From Streptomyces abyssomicinicus (GTDB lineage: Bacteria > Actinomycetota > Actinomycetes > Streptomycetales > Streptomycetaceae), in NCBI RefSeq assembly GCF_008974245.1, contig NZ_BBZI01000005.1, forward strand, positions 902,180 through 966,179: a DNA stretch of 64,000 nt, in the 5' to 3' direction. Below are positions 1 to 7,833 of the stretch, piece by piece. Positions within the stretch are counted from its first letter, which is position 1. Each line of letters opens with the position of its first letter. The notes under the pieces were generated by a model that did not search any database, was not told the origin of the DNA, and saw nothing but the letters and a program-made list of their open reading frames with translations. A program made the translations under genes and the position numbers.

Positions 1-194
1 TGCACGGCCTGGTCGTCCCCGCCATGGGGCACAGCGCGGGCCTGAACCTGCCGGAGTCCGTCACGGACGTGTACCTCGCGCCGCAGCTGCTGGGGCTCGC
101 GCTGGGCGGCCTGGTCATCGCCGCCGCCGGTGCGCTGCTGCCGGCGGGCTGGGCCGCGCGCACCCGCACGGCGGTCGCCCTGCGCACGGAGTAG
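1..194 (+). CDS. ABC transporter permease, FtsX-like, C-terminal fragment
   Basis: The open frame enters the window from the left, with its first full codon at base 3, and ends at TAG 192-194. About 63 residues are visible. They contain one hydrophobic segment (PQLLGLALGGLVIAAAGALL) followed by a basic tail that ends GWAARTRTAVALRTE. This is the usual end of FtsX/MacB-type permeases, whose last transmembrane helix is followed by a short cytoplasmic tail of the form ARxRxAxALR. Such proteins pair with an ATPase to export or extract lipids, lipoproteins or peptides, but the substrate cannot be judged from the tail. A strong hairpin follows at once, so this is the last gene of its transcript. 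The family call rests on a short stretch. Confidence 0.6.
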   Translation, partial: HGLVVPAMGHSAGLNLPESVTDVYLAPQLLGLALGGLVIAAAGALLPAGWAARTRTAVALRTE

Positions 195-681
195 GCGCCC
201 GGCCGCGACGGCACCCCGCCGTGCGGCGGCGGGGTGCCGTCGGCGGACCTGCCCGCCCACGTACGCGGTGGACGCGGCCCACCGCGCCGGGGCGGTCGGC
301 ACCGCGTCGGCGGGGCCTCTGCGATTCCCGCACCCGCACGCCTCGAAGGCGCGCGGCGGACAGGCCCCCGCCCGCGGCGGGCACCCCGTCCGGCTGCGTG
401 ATCCGGAGCCCGACGCCCGCGCGGCGAGGAGTACCAGGGCATGCGGCCGAGCTGACCCGGCGTCACCTTGCCGCCGCCCACGCCGCGTCGGGCGGCTGAC
501 TCCGTCGCGGTGTCCGTGCCGTACCCGACGACGCGGTGGCCGCCCGGTCCTGAGAACGAACCCGCACGGATGCCGACCTGCTCGTACGCCCCTTCGTACG
601 ACCCCGTGCGCCCGCTTCGCGATGACGCGGTACTCGGTACGCGGTGCGTGCCGGGCCACCGTGAGGCCTGAGGCGCGGAGG
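195..681. other. 487-nt non-coding stretch
   Basis: No gene is supported here. The translations are Arg/Pro-rich and lack the third-position GC bias of the neighbouring genes. Beyond the hairpin at 208-240, I see a 7-bp inverted repeat (582-588 with 595-601) built on TCGTACG, and several GTACG motifs around 580-645. The right end abuts the 3' end of the TetR gene. It may be decayed coding sequence, but no parent is recognisable. Confidence 0.5.
208..240 (+). terminator. Hairpin terminator after the FtsX-like gene
   Basis: A perfect 14-bp inverted repeat (208-221 with 227-240) encloses a 5-nt loop and starts 14 nt after the permease stop codon. There is no T tract, as is usual for GC-rich actinobacterial terminators. 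Confidence 0.7.
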
Positions 682-1275
682 TCAGGCCGCCGGACGGTCG
701 CCGAGCATGCCCCGGAACAGCTCCCGCAGCCCCTGCCGCAGGGCGTCCAGGTCCGGGGGGTCCGCGTGGTACGACCCCGCCGCGCAGGAGAACATCAGGC
801 CGTCCGCCCATGCGACCAGCGACAGCGCGTGTCTGGCCGGGTCGGGTGAGCCCAGCCCCGTGACGAGCCCGGTGACCGTCTCCCGGAACCGTGCGCCGGC
901 CGCGTCGAAGTGCGCCCGCAGCTCGGGCCGGCGGGTCGCCTCCAGGGCCAGTTCGTACCGGGCGACGAGCAGGTCGCGGTTGCCGGTCAGCGAGCGGTGG
1001 ACCGCGAGGGCGAGGGCGTCGACCAGCTGGTCCGGACCTCCGTGCGGATCCGGCATCTCGTCCACGGCGAGCACCCGGGCCTCCCGCTCGGCCAGCCGGA
1101 GCACCGCCAGCTCCAGCAGCGCGAGGCGGGTCCGGGCGACGTTGGAGGTGGAGCCGTGCGGCAGCCCGGCCACGTCGTCGACCGCCCGGTGGGTCAGCCC
1201 GCGCATGCCCCGCGCGGCGAGCAGGGTGAGCGCGGCGTCGGCGACGACGGTGGCGCGTGACGTCGGTGCTGGCAT
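682..1275 (-). CDS. TetR family transcriptional regulator
   Basis: This 197-residue protein has an N-terminal helix-turn-helix typical of TetR: residues about 8-50, with AALTLLAARGMRGLTHRAV followed by a recognition helix near GSTSNVARTR. A helical ligand-binding domain follows that resembles the C-terminal domain of TetR regulators of flavin monooxygenases and efflux genes. It is transcribed divergently from the FAD monooxygenase at 1366 across a 90-bp spacer holding two matching palindromes. It very likely represses both itself and the monooxygenase until a small-molecule substrate binds. A -35/-10 pair (TTACTA, 18-bp spacer, TAGGTT) lies just upstream on this strand, with the -10 nearly touching the ribosome site, so the transcript would be almost leaderless. 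The effector is unknown. Confidence 0.88.
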   Translation of the reverse strand: MPAPTSRATVVADAALTLLAARGMRGLTHRAVDDVAGLPHGSTSNVARTRLALLELAVLRLAEREARVLAVDEMPDPHGGPDQLVDALALAVHRSLTGNRDLLVARYELALEATRRPELRAHFDAAGARFRETVTGLVTGLGSPDPARHALSLVAWADGLMFSCAAGSYHADPPDLDALRQGLRELFRGMLGDRPAA

Positions 1276-1295
1276 GCCTCCAACCTACCCTCGCG

Positions 1296-1339
1296 ACTAC
1301 GCCTGTAGTAACCTGGCCATCGGGTACTACGGATGTAGT
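1296..1339. promoter_or_regulatory. Double palindromic operator in the TetR/monooxygenase spacer
   Basis: Two copies of the palindrome ACTAC-N4-GTAGT occur at 1296-1309 (spacer GCCT) and 1326-1339 (spacer GGAT). Their starts are exactly 30 bp apart, about three helical turns, so two repressor dimers could sit on the same DNA face. Site 1 overlaps the predicted -35 region of the leftward TetR promoter (TTACTA read on the minus strand, plus-strand 1306-1311). Site 2 lies 26 bp before the monooxygenase start. Autoregulation by the adjacent TetR protein is inferred. Confidence 0.72.
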
Positions 1340-1365
1340 GGCCGGTCTCCGGAGGAGGAGAAGCC

Positions 1366-2532
1366 ATGCCCCAGTCCTCGCGGGTCGTCGTGGTCGGCGG
1401 CGGTATCGGCGGCCTGACCGCGGCCGTCGCGCTGAGCCGGGCCGGGCGGGAGGTCGTCGTCCTGGAGCGCGCGCCCTCCCTGGAGCCGGTGGGCAGCGCC
1501 ATCTCGCTGGCGCCCAACGCGCTGCGCGCCCTCGACGTCGTCGGCGTCGGCGACGAGGTCCGGTCCCATGCCGCCCGGGTGGCCGAGGGCGGCATGCGCA
1601 CCACCTCCGGCCGGTGGCTCGCCCGGACCGACGCGACCGGCGTCGCCGAGCGCTTCGGCGACCCGCTGGTGATGCTGCCCCGCGCCACGCTGGCCGGCAT
1701 CCTGGCCGCCCGCCTCCCCGCGGGCGCGCTGCGCACGTCCTGCCGCGCGGTCCTCGCCGACCCGGGGGACGGCGCCCGCCCCGCCCGGGTCACCACCCCG
1801 GACGGGGAACTCACCGCCGGCCTGGTGGTGGCCGCGGACGGCGTCCACTCCCGGGCCCGCGGCGTCCTCTTCCCCGCCCACCCCGGCGCCGTGTACTCCG
1901 GCTTCACCACCTGGCGGGTCATGGTCCCGGTGCCGGGCGCGGAGTTCGTCCCGCACGAGACCTGGGGACCCGGGCGGCTGTGGGGCACGCACCGGATCGC
2001 GGACGGCCGGGTCTACGCGTACGGAGCGGCCGTCACCGCCGCCGGAGGGCGCGCGGCCGACGACGAACGGGCCGAACTGCTGCGCCTGTTCGGCGACTGG
2101 CACGAACCGGTCCCGTCCGTCCTCGCCGCCGTCCGCCCCGAGGACGTCCTGCGCCACGACGTCCACCACGTCCACCCGGCGCTGCCCGCGTACCACCGGG
2201 GCCGGGTCGCCCTGGTCGGCGACGCGGCGCACGCCATGCCGCCGAACCTGGGACAGGGCGGCAACCAGGCGATCGAGGACGCCGTCGTCCTCGCCCACCA
2301 CGCCGGCGACCTGCCCGCCTACACCGCCGCCCGGCTGCCCCGCACCGCCGCACTGGTCACCAAGGCGGTCCGCACGGCGCGGCTCGCCATGCTCACCAAC
2401 CGTCCGGCCGCCGCCCTGCGCAACGCCGCGATCACCGCCGTCTCCCGCACCGGCCCCGCCTTCTTCCTCCGCACCTTCGACGGCATCGCCGACTGGCGAC
2501 CGCCTCAGGACGTGACGCCGAAGCCTGAGTGA
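1366..2532 (+). CDS. FAD-dependent monooxygenase (PHBH/UbiH-like)
   Basis: This 388-residue flavoprotein belongs to the class A aromatic hydroxylases. The N-terminus carries the Rossmann motif GGGIGGLTAA (about 11-20) ending in an acidic residue (VVLERAP) for FAD ribose binding. A second FAD motif, LVGDAAHAMPPNLGQGGNQA, lies near residues 284-303. Such enzymes use NAD(P)H and oxygen to hydroxylate aromatic or polyketide-like substrates; salicylate-hydroxylase-like proteins are the nearest type. The ATG follows a strong GGAGGAGGAG ribosome site. The gene is divergent from a TetR regulator and probably under its control, which suggests substrate-inducible detoxification or catabolism. There is no further pathway gene alongside, so the substrate is undetermined. 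Confidence 0.85.
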   Translation: MPQSSRVVVVGGGIGGLTAAVALSRAGREVVVLERAPSLEPVGSAISLAPNALRALDVVGVGDEVRSHAARVAEGGMRTTSGRWLARTDATGVAERFGDPLVMLPRATLAGILAARLPAGALRTSCRAVLADPGDGARPARVTTPDGELTAGLVVAADGVHSRARGVLFPAHPGAVYSGFTTWRVMVPVPGAEFVPHETWGPGRLWGTHRIADGRVYAYGAAVTAAGGRAADDERAELLRLFGDWHEPVPSVLAAVRPEDVLRHDVHHVHPALPAYHRGRVALVGDAAHAMPPNLGQGGNQAIEDAVVLAHHAGDLPAYTAARLPRTAALVTKAVRTARLAMLTNRPAAALRNAAITAVSRTGPAFFLRTFDGIADWRPPQDVTPKPE

Positions 2533-2769
2533 ACCCCGGTCGGCAGCACTCCCGTGCGGCAGCGGCCCGTGTGCCACGCGCGACGGCGTCGCGTCCGGAG
2601 GGTCCAGAGGGGCCGGAGGGGTCGGAGGTTCCCGTGAGGGCGTCGGTGCCGCCGGGTACCCTCGACGCATCGTCAACGCGGCCCGACGGGCTTCCGCTCC
2701 GCTCCGGCGGAGTCTCGAAGGACATGCCCCCACCCGCACGAGTCATTTCGTGCTGCCCGGGGGAAGTCC

Positions 2770-4656
2770 TTGCTGTTCCGCGCCTCCGCGAAGACCGTCG
2801 CCGCCATGGCACTCGACGGCTCGCTGTTCCTGCACCTCACCGACCAGTTCGCCCACGCCCACGGCCACCGCCCCTCCGCCTCGGAGGCGCGCTCCTGGGA
2901 ACGCAGCATCCCCGTCCTGGCCGCCGCGCTCAACGAAGCGGGCCTGGGCGAGGTGGAAATCATGCTCGAGTACGCGCTGCCGCTGAACAGCAAGCGCGCC
3001 GACGCGGTGCTCGCCGGTGTGCACCCGGCCACCGGTGAGCCGTCGTACGTCGTCGTCGAACTGAAGCAGTGGAGCCAGGCGTTCCCGATCGAGGACGACC
3101 CGACCCTGTGCCGTGTCGACGCCTACGCCCATCCCGTCCTCAACCCCGTCGAGCAGGTGCGGCGCTACTGCGCGTACCTCGTCAACTTCAACGGCGCGGT
3201 GGCCGAGCACGCGGACCGGATCAGCGGCGTGGCGTACCTGCACAACGCCACCGAGTTCGGTGTGACCGGTCTCCGTGAGATCGAGCGCGACGGTCACGGA
3301 CTGCTCTTCACCGCCGAACGCCGCGGAGCGTTCCTCGACCACCTCCGGGCGCGGCTGAGCGGCCGGCACCCCGGCGCCCGGGCGGCGGACGAACTGTGCG
3401 CGGGCGCCACCGTGCCGTCGAAGCAACTGATGTCCGTGGCCGCCGCGGAGGTGCGCGAGCGCAAGGAGTTCGTGCTCCTCGACGAGCAGCAGGTCGCCTA
3501 CCGCATGGTGCTCAACGCCGTGGAGAAGGCCAAGCACGCCGACCGCAAGGAAGTCGTCGTCGTCACCGGCGGTCCCGGCACAGGCAAGAGCGTGATCGCC
3601 CTCCAACTCCTCGGCGAGCTCTACCGACGCGGCGTCCCCGCGCTGCACGCCACCGGTTCGCAGTCCTTCACCAAGACGATGCGCAAGGTCGCAGGAGCGC
3701 GCAAGCGTGAGGTCCAGGACCTCTTCAAGTACTTCAACAGCTTCATGACGGCCGAGAAGAACAGTCTGGCCGCCCTGGTCTGCGACGAGGCCCACCGCAT
3801 CCGGGAGACCTCGGCCAACCGCTACACCCGCGCCGCGCAGCGCACCGGCCGGGCGCAGATCGACGAACTCATCGACGTCGCCCACGTGCCCGTCTTCTTC
3901 CTCGACGAGCACCAGGTCGTGCGGCCCGGAGAGATGGGCACGGTCGCCGAGATCAAGGAGGCGGCGGCGAAGCGGGACATCCCGTGCCACGTCGTCCCGC
4001 TGGACAGCCAGTTCCGGTGCGGCGGCAGTGACGCCTACCTGCGGTGGGTGGTCCGGCTCCTCGGCCTGGAGGCGGGCGGCCCCGTCGTCTGGGAGCCCGA
4101 CGGCCGGATGCGGCTGCTGGTCGCCGACAGCCCGCAGGAGATGGAGGAGTTCCTGGAGGCCCGACGGGCCCAGGGATACGGCGCCCGCATGTCCGCCGGC
4201 TACTGCTGGCGCTGGTCCCCGGAACCCGGACCGGGCGACCCGCTGCCCGCGGACGTGGTGATCGGGGACTGGGCCCGCCCCTGGAACCTGCGCGGCGACC
4301 GCTCCGTCTCCGGCGCGCCCCCGGCCGCGCTGTGGGCCACCGACCCGGCGGGCTTCGGCCAGGTCGGCTGCGTCTACACCGCCCAGGGCTTCGAGTACGA
4401 CTGGTCCGGCGTCATCGTCGGCCCCGACCTGCTCTGGCGCGGCGACCGCTGGATCACCGACCGCACCGCCTCCAAGGACCCGGTCTTCAGGAAGGCGACC
4501 CCCGACGCCGACGTGGACCGTCTGATCCGCAACACCTACAAGGTCCTGCTGACCCGCGGCATGGTCGGCACCGTCGTGTACTCCACCGACCCGGAGACCC
4601 GGGAGAAACTGCGCGAACTGGCGGGCGGAGCGGCGCGGGAGGCTGTCTCCGCCTGA
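2770..4656 (+). CDS. Schlafen-like nuclease-helicase (DUF2075)
   Basis: This 628-residue protein has two parts. The N-terminal half has the pattern of a PD-(D/E)xK nuclease: RAD at 76-78, then VVVELKQW with E97-x-K99. From about residue 255 an SF1-type NTPase follows, with Walker A GGPGTGKS (267-274), Walker B VCDEAHR (D339, E340), and late motifs including QFRCGGSDA and YTAQGFEYD. This matches the DUF2075 / Schlafen group 3-like DNA/RNA helicase family, often found in mobile or defence settings. The start is TTG 2770 with GGGGGAAG just upstream; no better start precedes it. The gene stands alone between a metabolic pair and an XRE regulator. A nucleic-acid-restricting role is inference; it could instead be a repair factor. 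Confidence 0.8.
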   Translation: MLFRASAKTVAAMALDGSLFLHLTDQFAHAHGHRPSASEARSWERSIPVLAAALNEAGLGEVEIMLEYALPLNSKRADAVLAGVHPATGEPSYVVVELKQWSQAFPIEDDPTLCRVDAYAHPVLNPVEQVRRYCAYLVNFNGAVAEHADRISGVAYLHNATEFGVTGLREIERDGHGLLFTAERRGAFLDHLRARLSGRHPGARAADELCAGATVPSKQLMSVAAAEVRERKEFVLLDEQQVAYRMVLNAVEKAKHADRKEVVVVTGGPGTGKSVIALQLLGELYRRGVPALHATGSQSFTKTMRKVAGARKREVQDLFKYFNSFMTAEKNSLAALVCDEAHRIRETSANRYTRAAQRTGRAQIDELIDVAHVPVFFLDEHQVVRPGEMGTVAEIKEAAAKRDIPCHVVPLDSQFRCGGSDAYLRWVVRLLGLEAGGPVVWEPDGRMRLLVADSPQEMEEFLEARRAQGYGARMSAGYCWRWSPEPGPGDPLPADVVIGDWARPWNLRGDRSVSGAPPAALWATDPAGFGQVGCVYTAQGFEYDWSGVIVGPDLLWRGDRWITDRTASKDPVFRKATPDADVDRLIRNTYKVLLTRGMVGTVVYSTDPETREKLRELAGGAAREAVSA

Positions 4657-4715
4657 CCGGACGGCACGGATCCTGGGCGCTCACCTCGGTGTTGCCCCTC
4701 CCCGCCGGACAACCG

Positions 4716-4739
4716 CCCGTACACGCCCGCTTGTACGGG
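4716..4739. repeat. Inverted repeat upstream of the XRE regulator
   Basis: An 8-bp inverted repeat (4716-4723 CCCGTACA with 4732-4739 TGTACGGG) sits about 94 bp before the XRE gene and 60 bp after the helicase stop. A second TTGTACG lies near 4785. It could be a weak terminator or an operator for the XRE protein; the sequence does not decide between these. Confidence 0.35.
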
Positions 4740-4832
4740 TTCCGGCCGGGCCTCGGGCGTAACCCGGCCCGCCTGCCGCGCCGTTGTACGACCGCAAGGT
4801 GTGCCACCAGCGCGGCAAGGGGGCCGGTGTCC

Positions 4833-5657
4833 ATGGTGAACAGCAGCAGTACCGTCGAGTCGTCCGACAGCCTCAAGGCGTTCGGCGCGGCTCTGAAGAC
4901 CTTCCGGGAACGCGCCCTGCTCACCCAGGAGCAGCTCGCCGAACGGCTCAACTACTCGCACGCCTCCGTCGCCTCGGTCGAGCAGGGACGGCGGATGCCG
5001 ACCGCCCAGTTCGTCGAGCGCGCGGAGGAGGCGCTGGAGGCGTTCGGCGTGCTGCGGGCCATGGTCCGGCACGTCGGACGGCAGCGCGGGCTGGCGGTCT
5101 GGTTCCGGGAGTGGGCGCAGTGGGAGGAGACCGCGGTCAGCCTGTGCACGTACGAGTGCCGGGTGGTGCCGGGGCTGCTCCAGACCGAGGCGTACACGCG
5201 GGCGGTGATGCTCAACGTGCCGCCCCCGCCCACCGCGGAGCAGCTGGAGCAGCGCATCGCGGCGCGGCAGGCCCGCCAGGAACTGCTGGGGCGCACCCCG
5301 CCGATCGCGTTCAGCTTCGTCGTCGAGGAGTCGGTGCTGCTGCGGCACACCGGCGGCGAGGACGTCACGCGGGAGCTGGTCGACCACCTCCTCGCGTGCA
5401 CGGAGCTGTGGAACGTGGAGCTGCAGATCATGCCGCTGCGGCAGCCGCACCACGCCGGCCCGGACGGGCCGATGCGGCTCCTGGAGACCCCGGAACGCCA
5501 GTGGCTCGGCTACTCGGAGGGGCAGAAGACCGGACAGCTGATCTCCGACCGGGAAGCGGTCAGCGTGATGCAGATGCGCTATGCCAAGATGCGCTCACAG
5601 GCCCTGTCCCCGGCGGACTCGGCGGAGTTGTTGCGGCGGATGCGAGGAACCTCATGA
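4833..5657 (+). CDS. XRE family regulator with DUF5753-type C-terminal domain
   Basis: This 274-residue protein begins with a Cro/C1 helix-turn-helix (about residues 12-65: FGAALKTFRERALLTQEQLA and SHASVASVEQGRRMP). Most of the remainder matches the DUF5753 domain of streptomycete regulators, with the hallmark ECRVVPGLLQTEAYTRA and a late QIMPLRQP. Proteins of this kind (relatives of BldB/WhiJ-associated regulators) almost always pair with a small DUF397 protein, and the pairs act in developmental or antibiotic control. ATG 4833 is preferred because an AAGGGGG site lies 8 nt upstream and the HTH starts soon after; the longer open frame is GC-rich read-through. The stop overlaps the start of the DUF397 gene (ATGA). 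Targets are unknown. Confidence 0.87.
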   Translation: MVNSSSTVESSDSLKAFGAALKTFRERALLTQEQLAERLNYSHASVASVEQGRRMPTAQFVERAEEALEAFGVLRAMVRHVGRQRGLAVWFREWAQWEETAVSLCTYECRVVPGLLQTEAYTRAVMLNVPPPPTAEQLEQRIAARQARQELLGRTPPIAFSFVVEESVLLRHTGGEDVTRELVDHLLACTELWNVELQIMPLRQPHHAGPDGPMRLLETPERQWLGYSEGQKTGQLISDREAVSVMQMRYAKMRSQALSPADSAELLRRMRGTS

Positions 5658-5839
5658 ACACCACGGGTGAGCTGAACTGGTTCAGGAGCAGCTACAGCGG
5701 GTCCGAGGGCGACGACTGCGTGGAGGTCGCGCGCACGCCGCGGGCCGTGCACGTCCGGGACTCCAAGGACATCGACGGTCCCCGGTTCGCCGTCTCCCCG
5801 TCCGCCTGGGCCGGTTTCCTCGGGTACGCCGCACGCTGA
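5654..5839 (+). CDS. DUF397 small protein, partner of the XRE regulator
   Basis: The 61-residue protein has the typical DUF397 layout: WFRSSYSGSEGDDCVEVA near the start, VHVRDSKD in the middle, and a C-terminal FAVSPSAWAGFLGYA. It overlaps the XRE stop codon by the ATGA tetranucleotide, so the two are translationally coupled. In Streptomyces the DUF397 partner is thought to modulate or be bound by the DUF5753 regulator, as in the WhiJ/BldB-type systems. No enzymatic motif is present. The small size, position and motifs make the identification firm, but the biochemical role of the family is not settled. Confidence 0.87.
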   Translation: MNTTGELNWFRSSYSGSEGDDCVEVARTPRAVHVRDSKDIDGPRFAVSPSAWAGFLGYAAR

Positions 5840-5865
5840 CCCGCGTTCCACGTCGCGCTCCCCGG

Positions 5866-5892
5866 GATCACCGTGCCGTCGCCACGGTGATC
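5866..5892 (+). terminator. Hairpin after the XRE-DUF397 pair
   Basis: A perfect 10-bp inverted repeat (5866-5875 GATCACCGTG with 5883-5892) has a 7-nt loop and starts 26 nt after the DUF397 stop. No T tract follows. It overlaps the start of the coding-like remnant at 5887. Confidence 0.55.
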
Positions 5893-6015
5893 TCCCGCCT
5901 CGCCGGCTTCGACGGCGCCCGCACGGTGCTGCGGGAACCCGCGCGGTTCCTGGCCGGCGAAGCCTGGGTGAACGTCGGGTGCGAGCACTACCGCCCCCAG
6001 GGGCCGAGTGGTTGA
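5887..6015 (+). pseudogene. Short coding-like remnant, about 42 codons
   Basis: From GTG 5887 to TGA 6013-6015 the frame reads VISRLAGFDGARTVLR and ends GCEHYRPQGPSG. Almost every third base is G or C, unlike the same frame just upstream (5840-5880), where T and A are common in that position. This abrupt onset of coding-type composition suggests the 3' remnant of a once longer gene, or a very small gene. There is no convincing ribosome site, because the start lies inside the hairpin stem. I do not recognise the family. It ends 9 nt before the next gene. Confidence 0.35.
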
Positions 6016-6024
6016 GTCCCACCC

Positions 6025-7595
6025 ATGGCGATCAGGAGACTGACGGTGTGGGCGGGCACGATGCTGCTGGCGGCCTCGTTCACGGCACAGCCGGTGGCCG
6101 CGTCCCCGGACGGGCCACCTCCCGGGCTGCCGCTCGGCCCCCCGGACCTCCCGGAGGTCCGGACCACCGAGACGCTCCGGCCCGGCGTCACCCTGACCAC
6201 CGTCGTCCGCGGCGCCGAGGACCCGGCGCACACCTGGACGGTCGAGGTCGCCGTGCCCGGCGGCAGCGGTTCGCCGGACCCGGACGCGCCGCCGACCGCC
6301 GTCGCGGACCGCGCGCACGCGGACCGGCTGGCCAAGACGCTGCGGGCGGCGGGCGTGACGCCGAGGGTCGAGGAGGTGACGACCCCGCCCACGGCGGACT
6401 TCGCCGGCGGCACGCTGGGCTTCCGGGTCCGCGTGGGCAGCCACCCCGACCGGGCCGCGGCCGAGACCGAGCGGGCGCGGATCCGCGCGGCGGGCCTCAC
6501 GGCGTCCACCGTCTTCACCGGCTGGGACGGCGCGGCGACCGACCGCGGCCCGTGGGTGGTGCGGGTGCTGACCGTCGACCCCCGCACCTTCCGGGGCGAG
6601 CTGGCCGGCGACTTCGGGCCGGACCTGGAACGCAGGGAGACGACCAGCGAACTTGCCGCCCGACGGGGTGCGACGGCGGCGGTGAACGCGGGGTTCTTCG
6701 TGCTGGACCCGGCGGCCGGCGCGCCCGGCGACCCCGCGGGGCTCGGCGTGTACGACGGCCGGGTGCTGAGCGAGCCGGTGAACGGCCGCCCGTCGCTGGT
6801 TCCTCCGACGGCCACCGGGCGGCGGTGGCCCGCCACACCTGGACCGGCTCCGTCTCCGGCCGGGGCAGGACGCTCCCGCTCGACGGCCTGAACCGGGTGC
6901 CCGGACTGATCCGCAACTGCGGCGGCACGGGCGACACCCCCACCGACCTCCCCCTGCACGACACGACATGCGTGGACGCGGGCGAACTGGTCGCTTTCAC
7001 CCCGGAGTTCGGCACCTCGACACCGTCCGGGGAGGGCGTCGAGGCGGTCGTCGACGCCCAGGACCGGGTGACGGCGGTCCGCAGCCCACGGGGCGGCGGG
7101 CTCCCGCCGGGGAGCCGGTCGGTCCAGGCGACCGGCGCTCGGGCGGCGTGGCTGGCGGAGCTGGCCGTACCGGGGGAGAGACTGAGGGTCAGGAGCCGGG
7201 TGCGGGGACCGGTGGCCGACCACGTGGTCAACGGCGGCCCGCAGCTGGTGCGCGACGGCCGCCGGTACGTCACCGCCGCCGCGGACGGCATGGTCCGGCC
7301 GGGCGACCCGAGCTTCCACTACGGCTGGGTGACCAAGCGGAACCCCCGCACGATCGCGGGGGTCGACGCGCGGGGGCGGATCCTGCTGGCGACCGTCGAC
7401 GGCCGGGCCACCACGAGCCTCGGCCTGTCGATCGCGGAGGCGGCCGCCGTGGCACAGGGCCTGGGCATGCGTGACGCCCTCAACCTCGACGGCGGCGGCT
7501 CGACCACCATGGTGACCGGCGGGCGCGTGATCAACACCCCGTCGGACGCGGCCGGTGAACGACCGGTGGGAGACGCCGTCCTGGTGCTCCCGTGA
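6025..7595 (+). pseudogene. Secreted phosphodiester glycosidase (NAGPA) family protein, frameshifted
   Basis: Two frames together encode one protein. Frame one starts at ATG 6025 with a signal peptide (RRLTVWAGTMLLAASFTA, cleavage near AVAA). It continues through a SPOR-like region (about residues 90-170, FRVRVGSHPDRAAAETERA) and the start of the NAGPA domain (TAAVNAGFFVLD), then loses homology after NGRPSLV near 6800. The frame one base back resumes with DGHRAAVARHTWTGS from about 6807 and carries the rest: VNGGPQLVRDG, then the signature NLDGGGSTTMV, to TGA 7595. The shift equals one lost base (or two gained) between about 6795 and 6810. The family hydrolyses GlcNAc-phosphodiesters and acts on exported glycans. 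It is either a recent pseudogene or a sequencing error; everything else is intact. Confidence 0.8.
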
Positions 7596-7833
7596 CGTTC
7601 CCGGTGCTCCCCTGACGGTCAGCAGGCGAAGTCGGGGCCGTTGGCCCACAGGGTCAGGTGGGACCAGGTCTGTGCGCCGCAGATGCCGTCGACGGTGATG
7701 TCCGCGCACCCCTGGAACCGCCGCAGTGCCTTCTCGGTGACGGGGCCGAACTCCCCGTCGACGTCGAGTCCGTCACCGGTCAGTGATTCCCAATCAGGTT
7801 CGTCAAGGGCTTCGGCAGCGGACGGTGACTGCG

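Noticed and set aside
130..849. Long plus-strand frames over 130-850
   Set aside because: They are Arg/Pro-rich read-through of GC-rich DNA opposite the TetR gene, without third-position GC bias or a domain.
4044..4832. Extended N-terminus of the XRE protein back to 4044
   Set aside because: The region lies inside the helicase gene in another frame and lacks a ribosome site; the HTH begins soon after ATG 4833.
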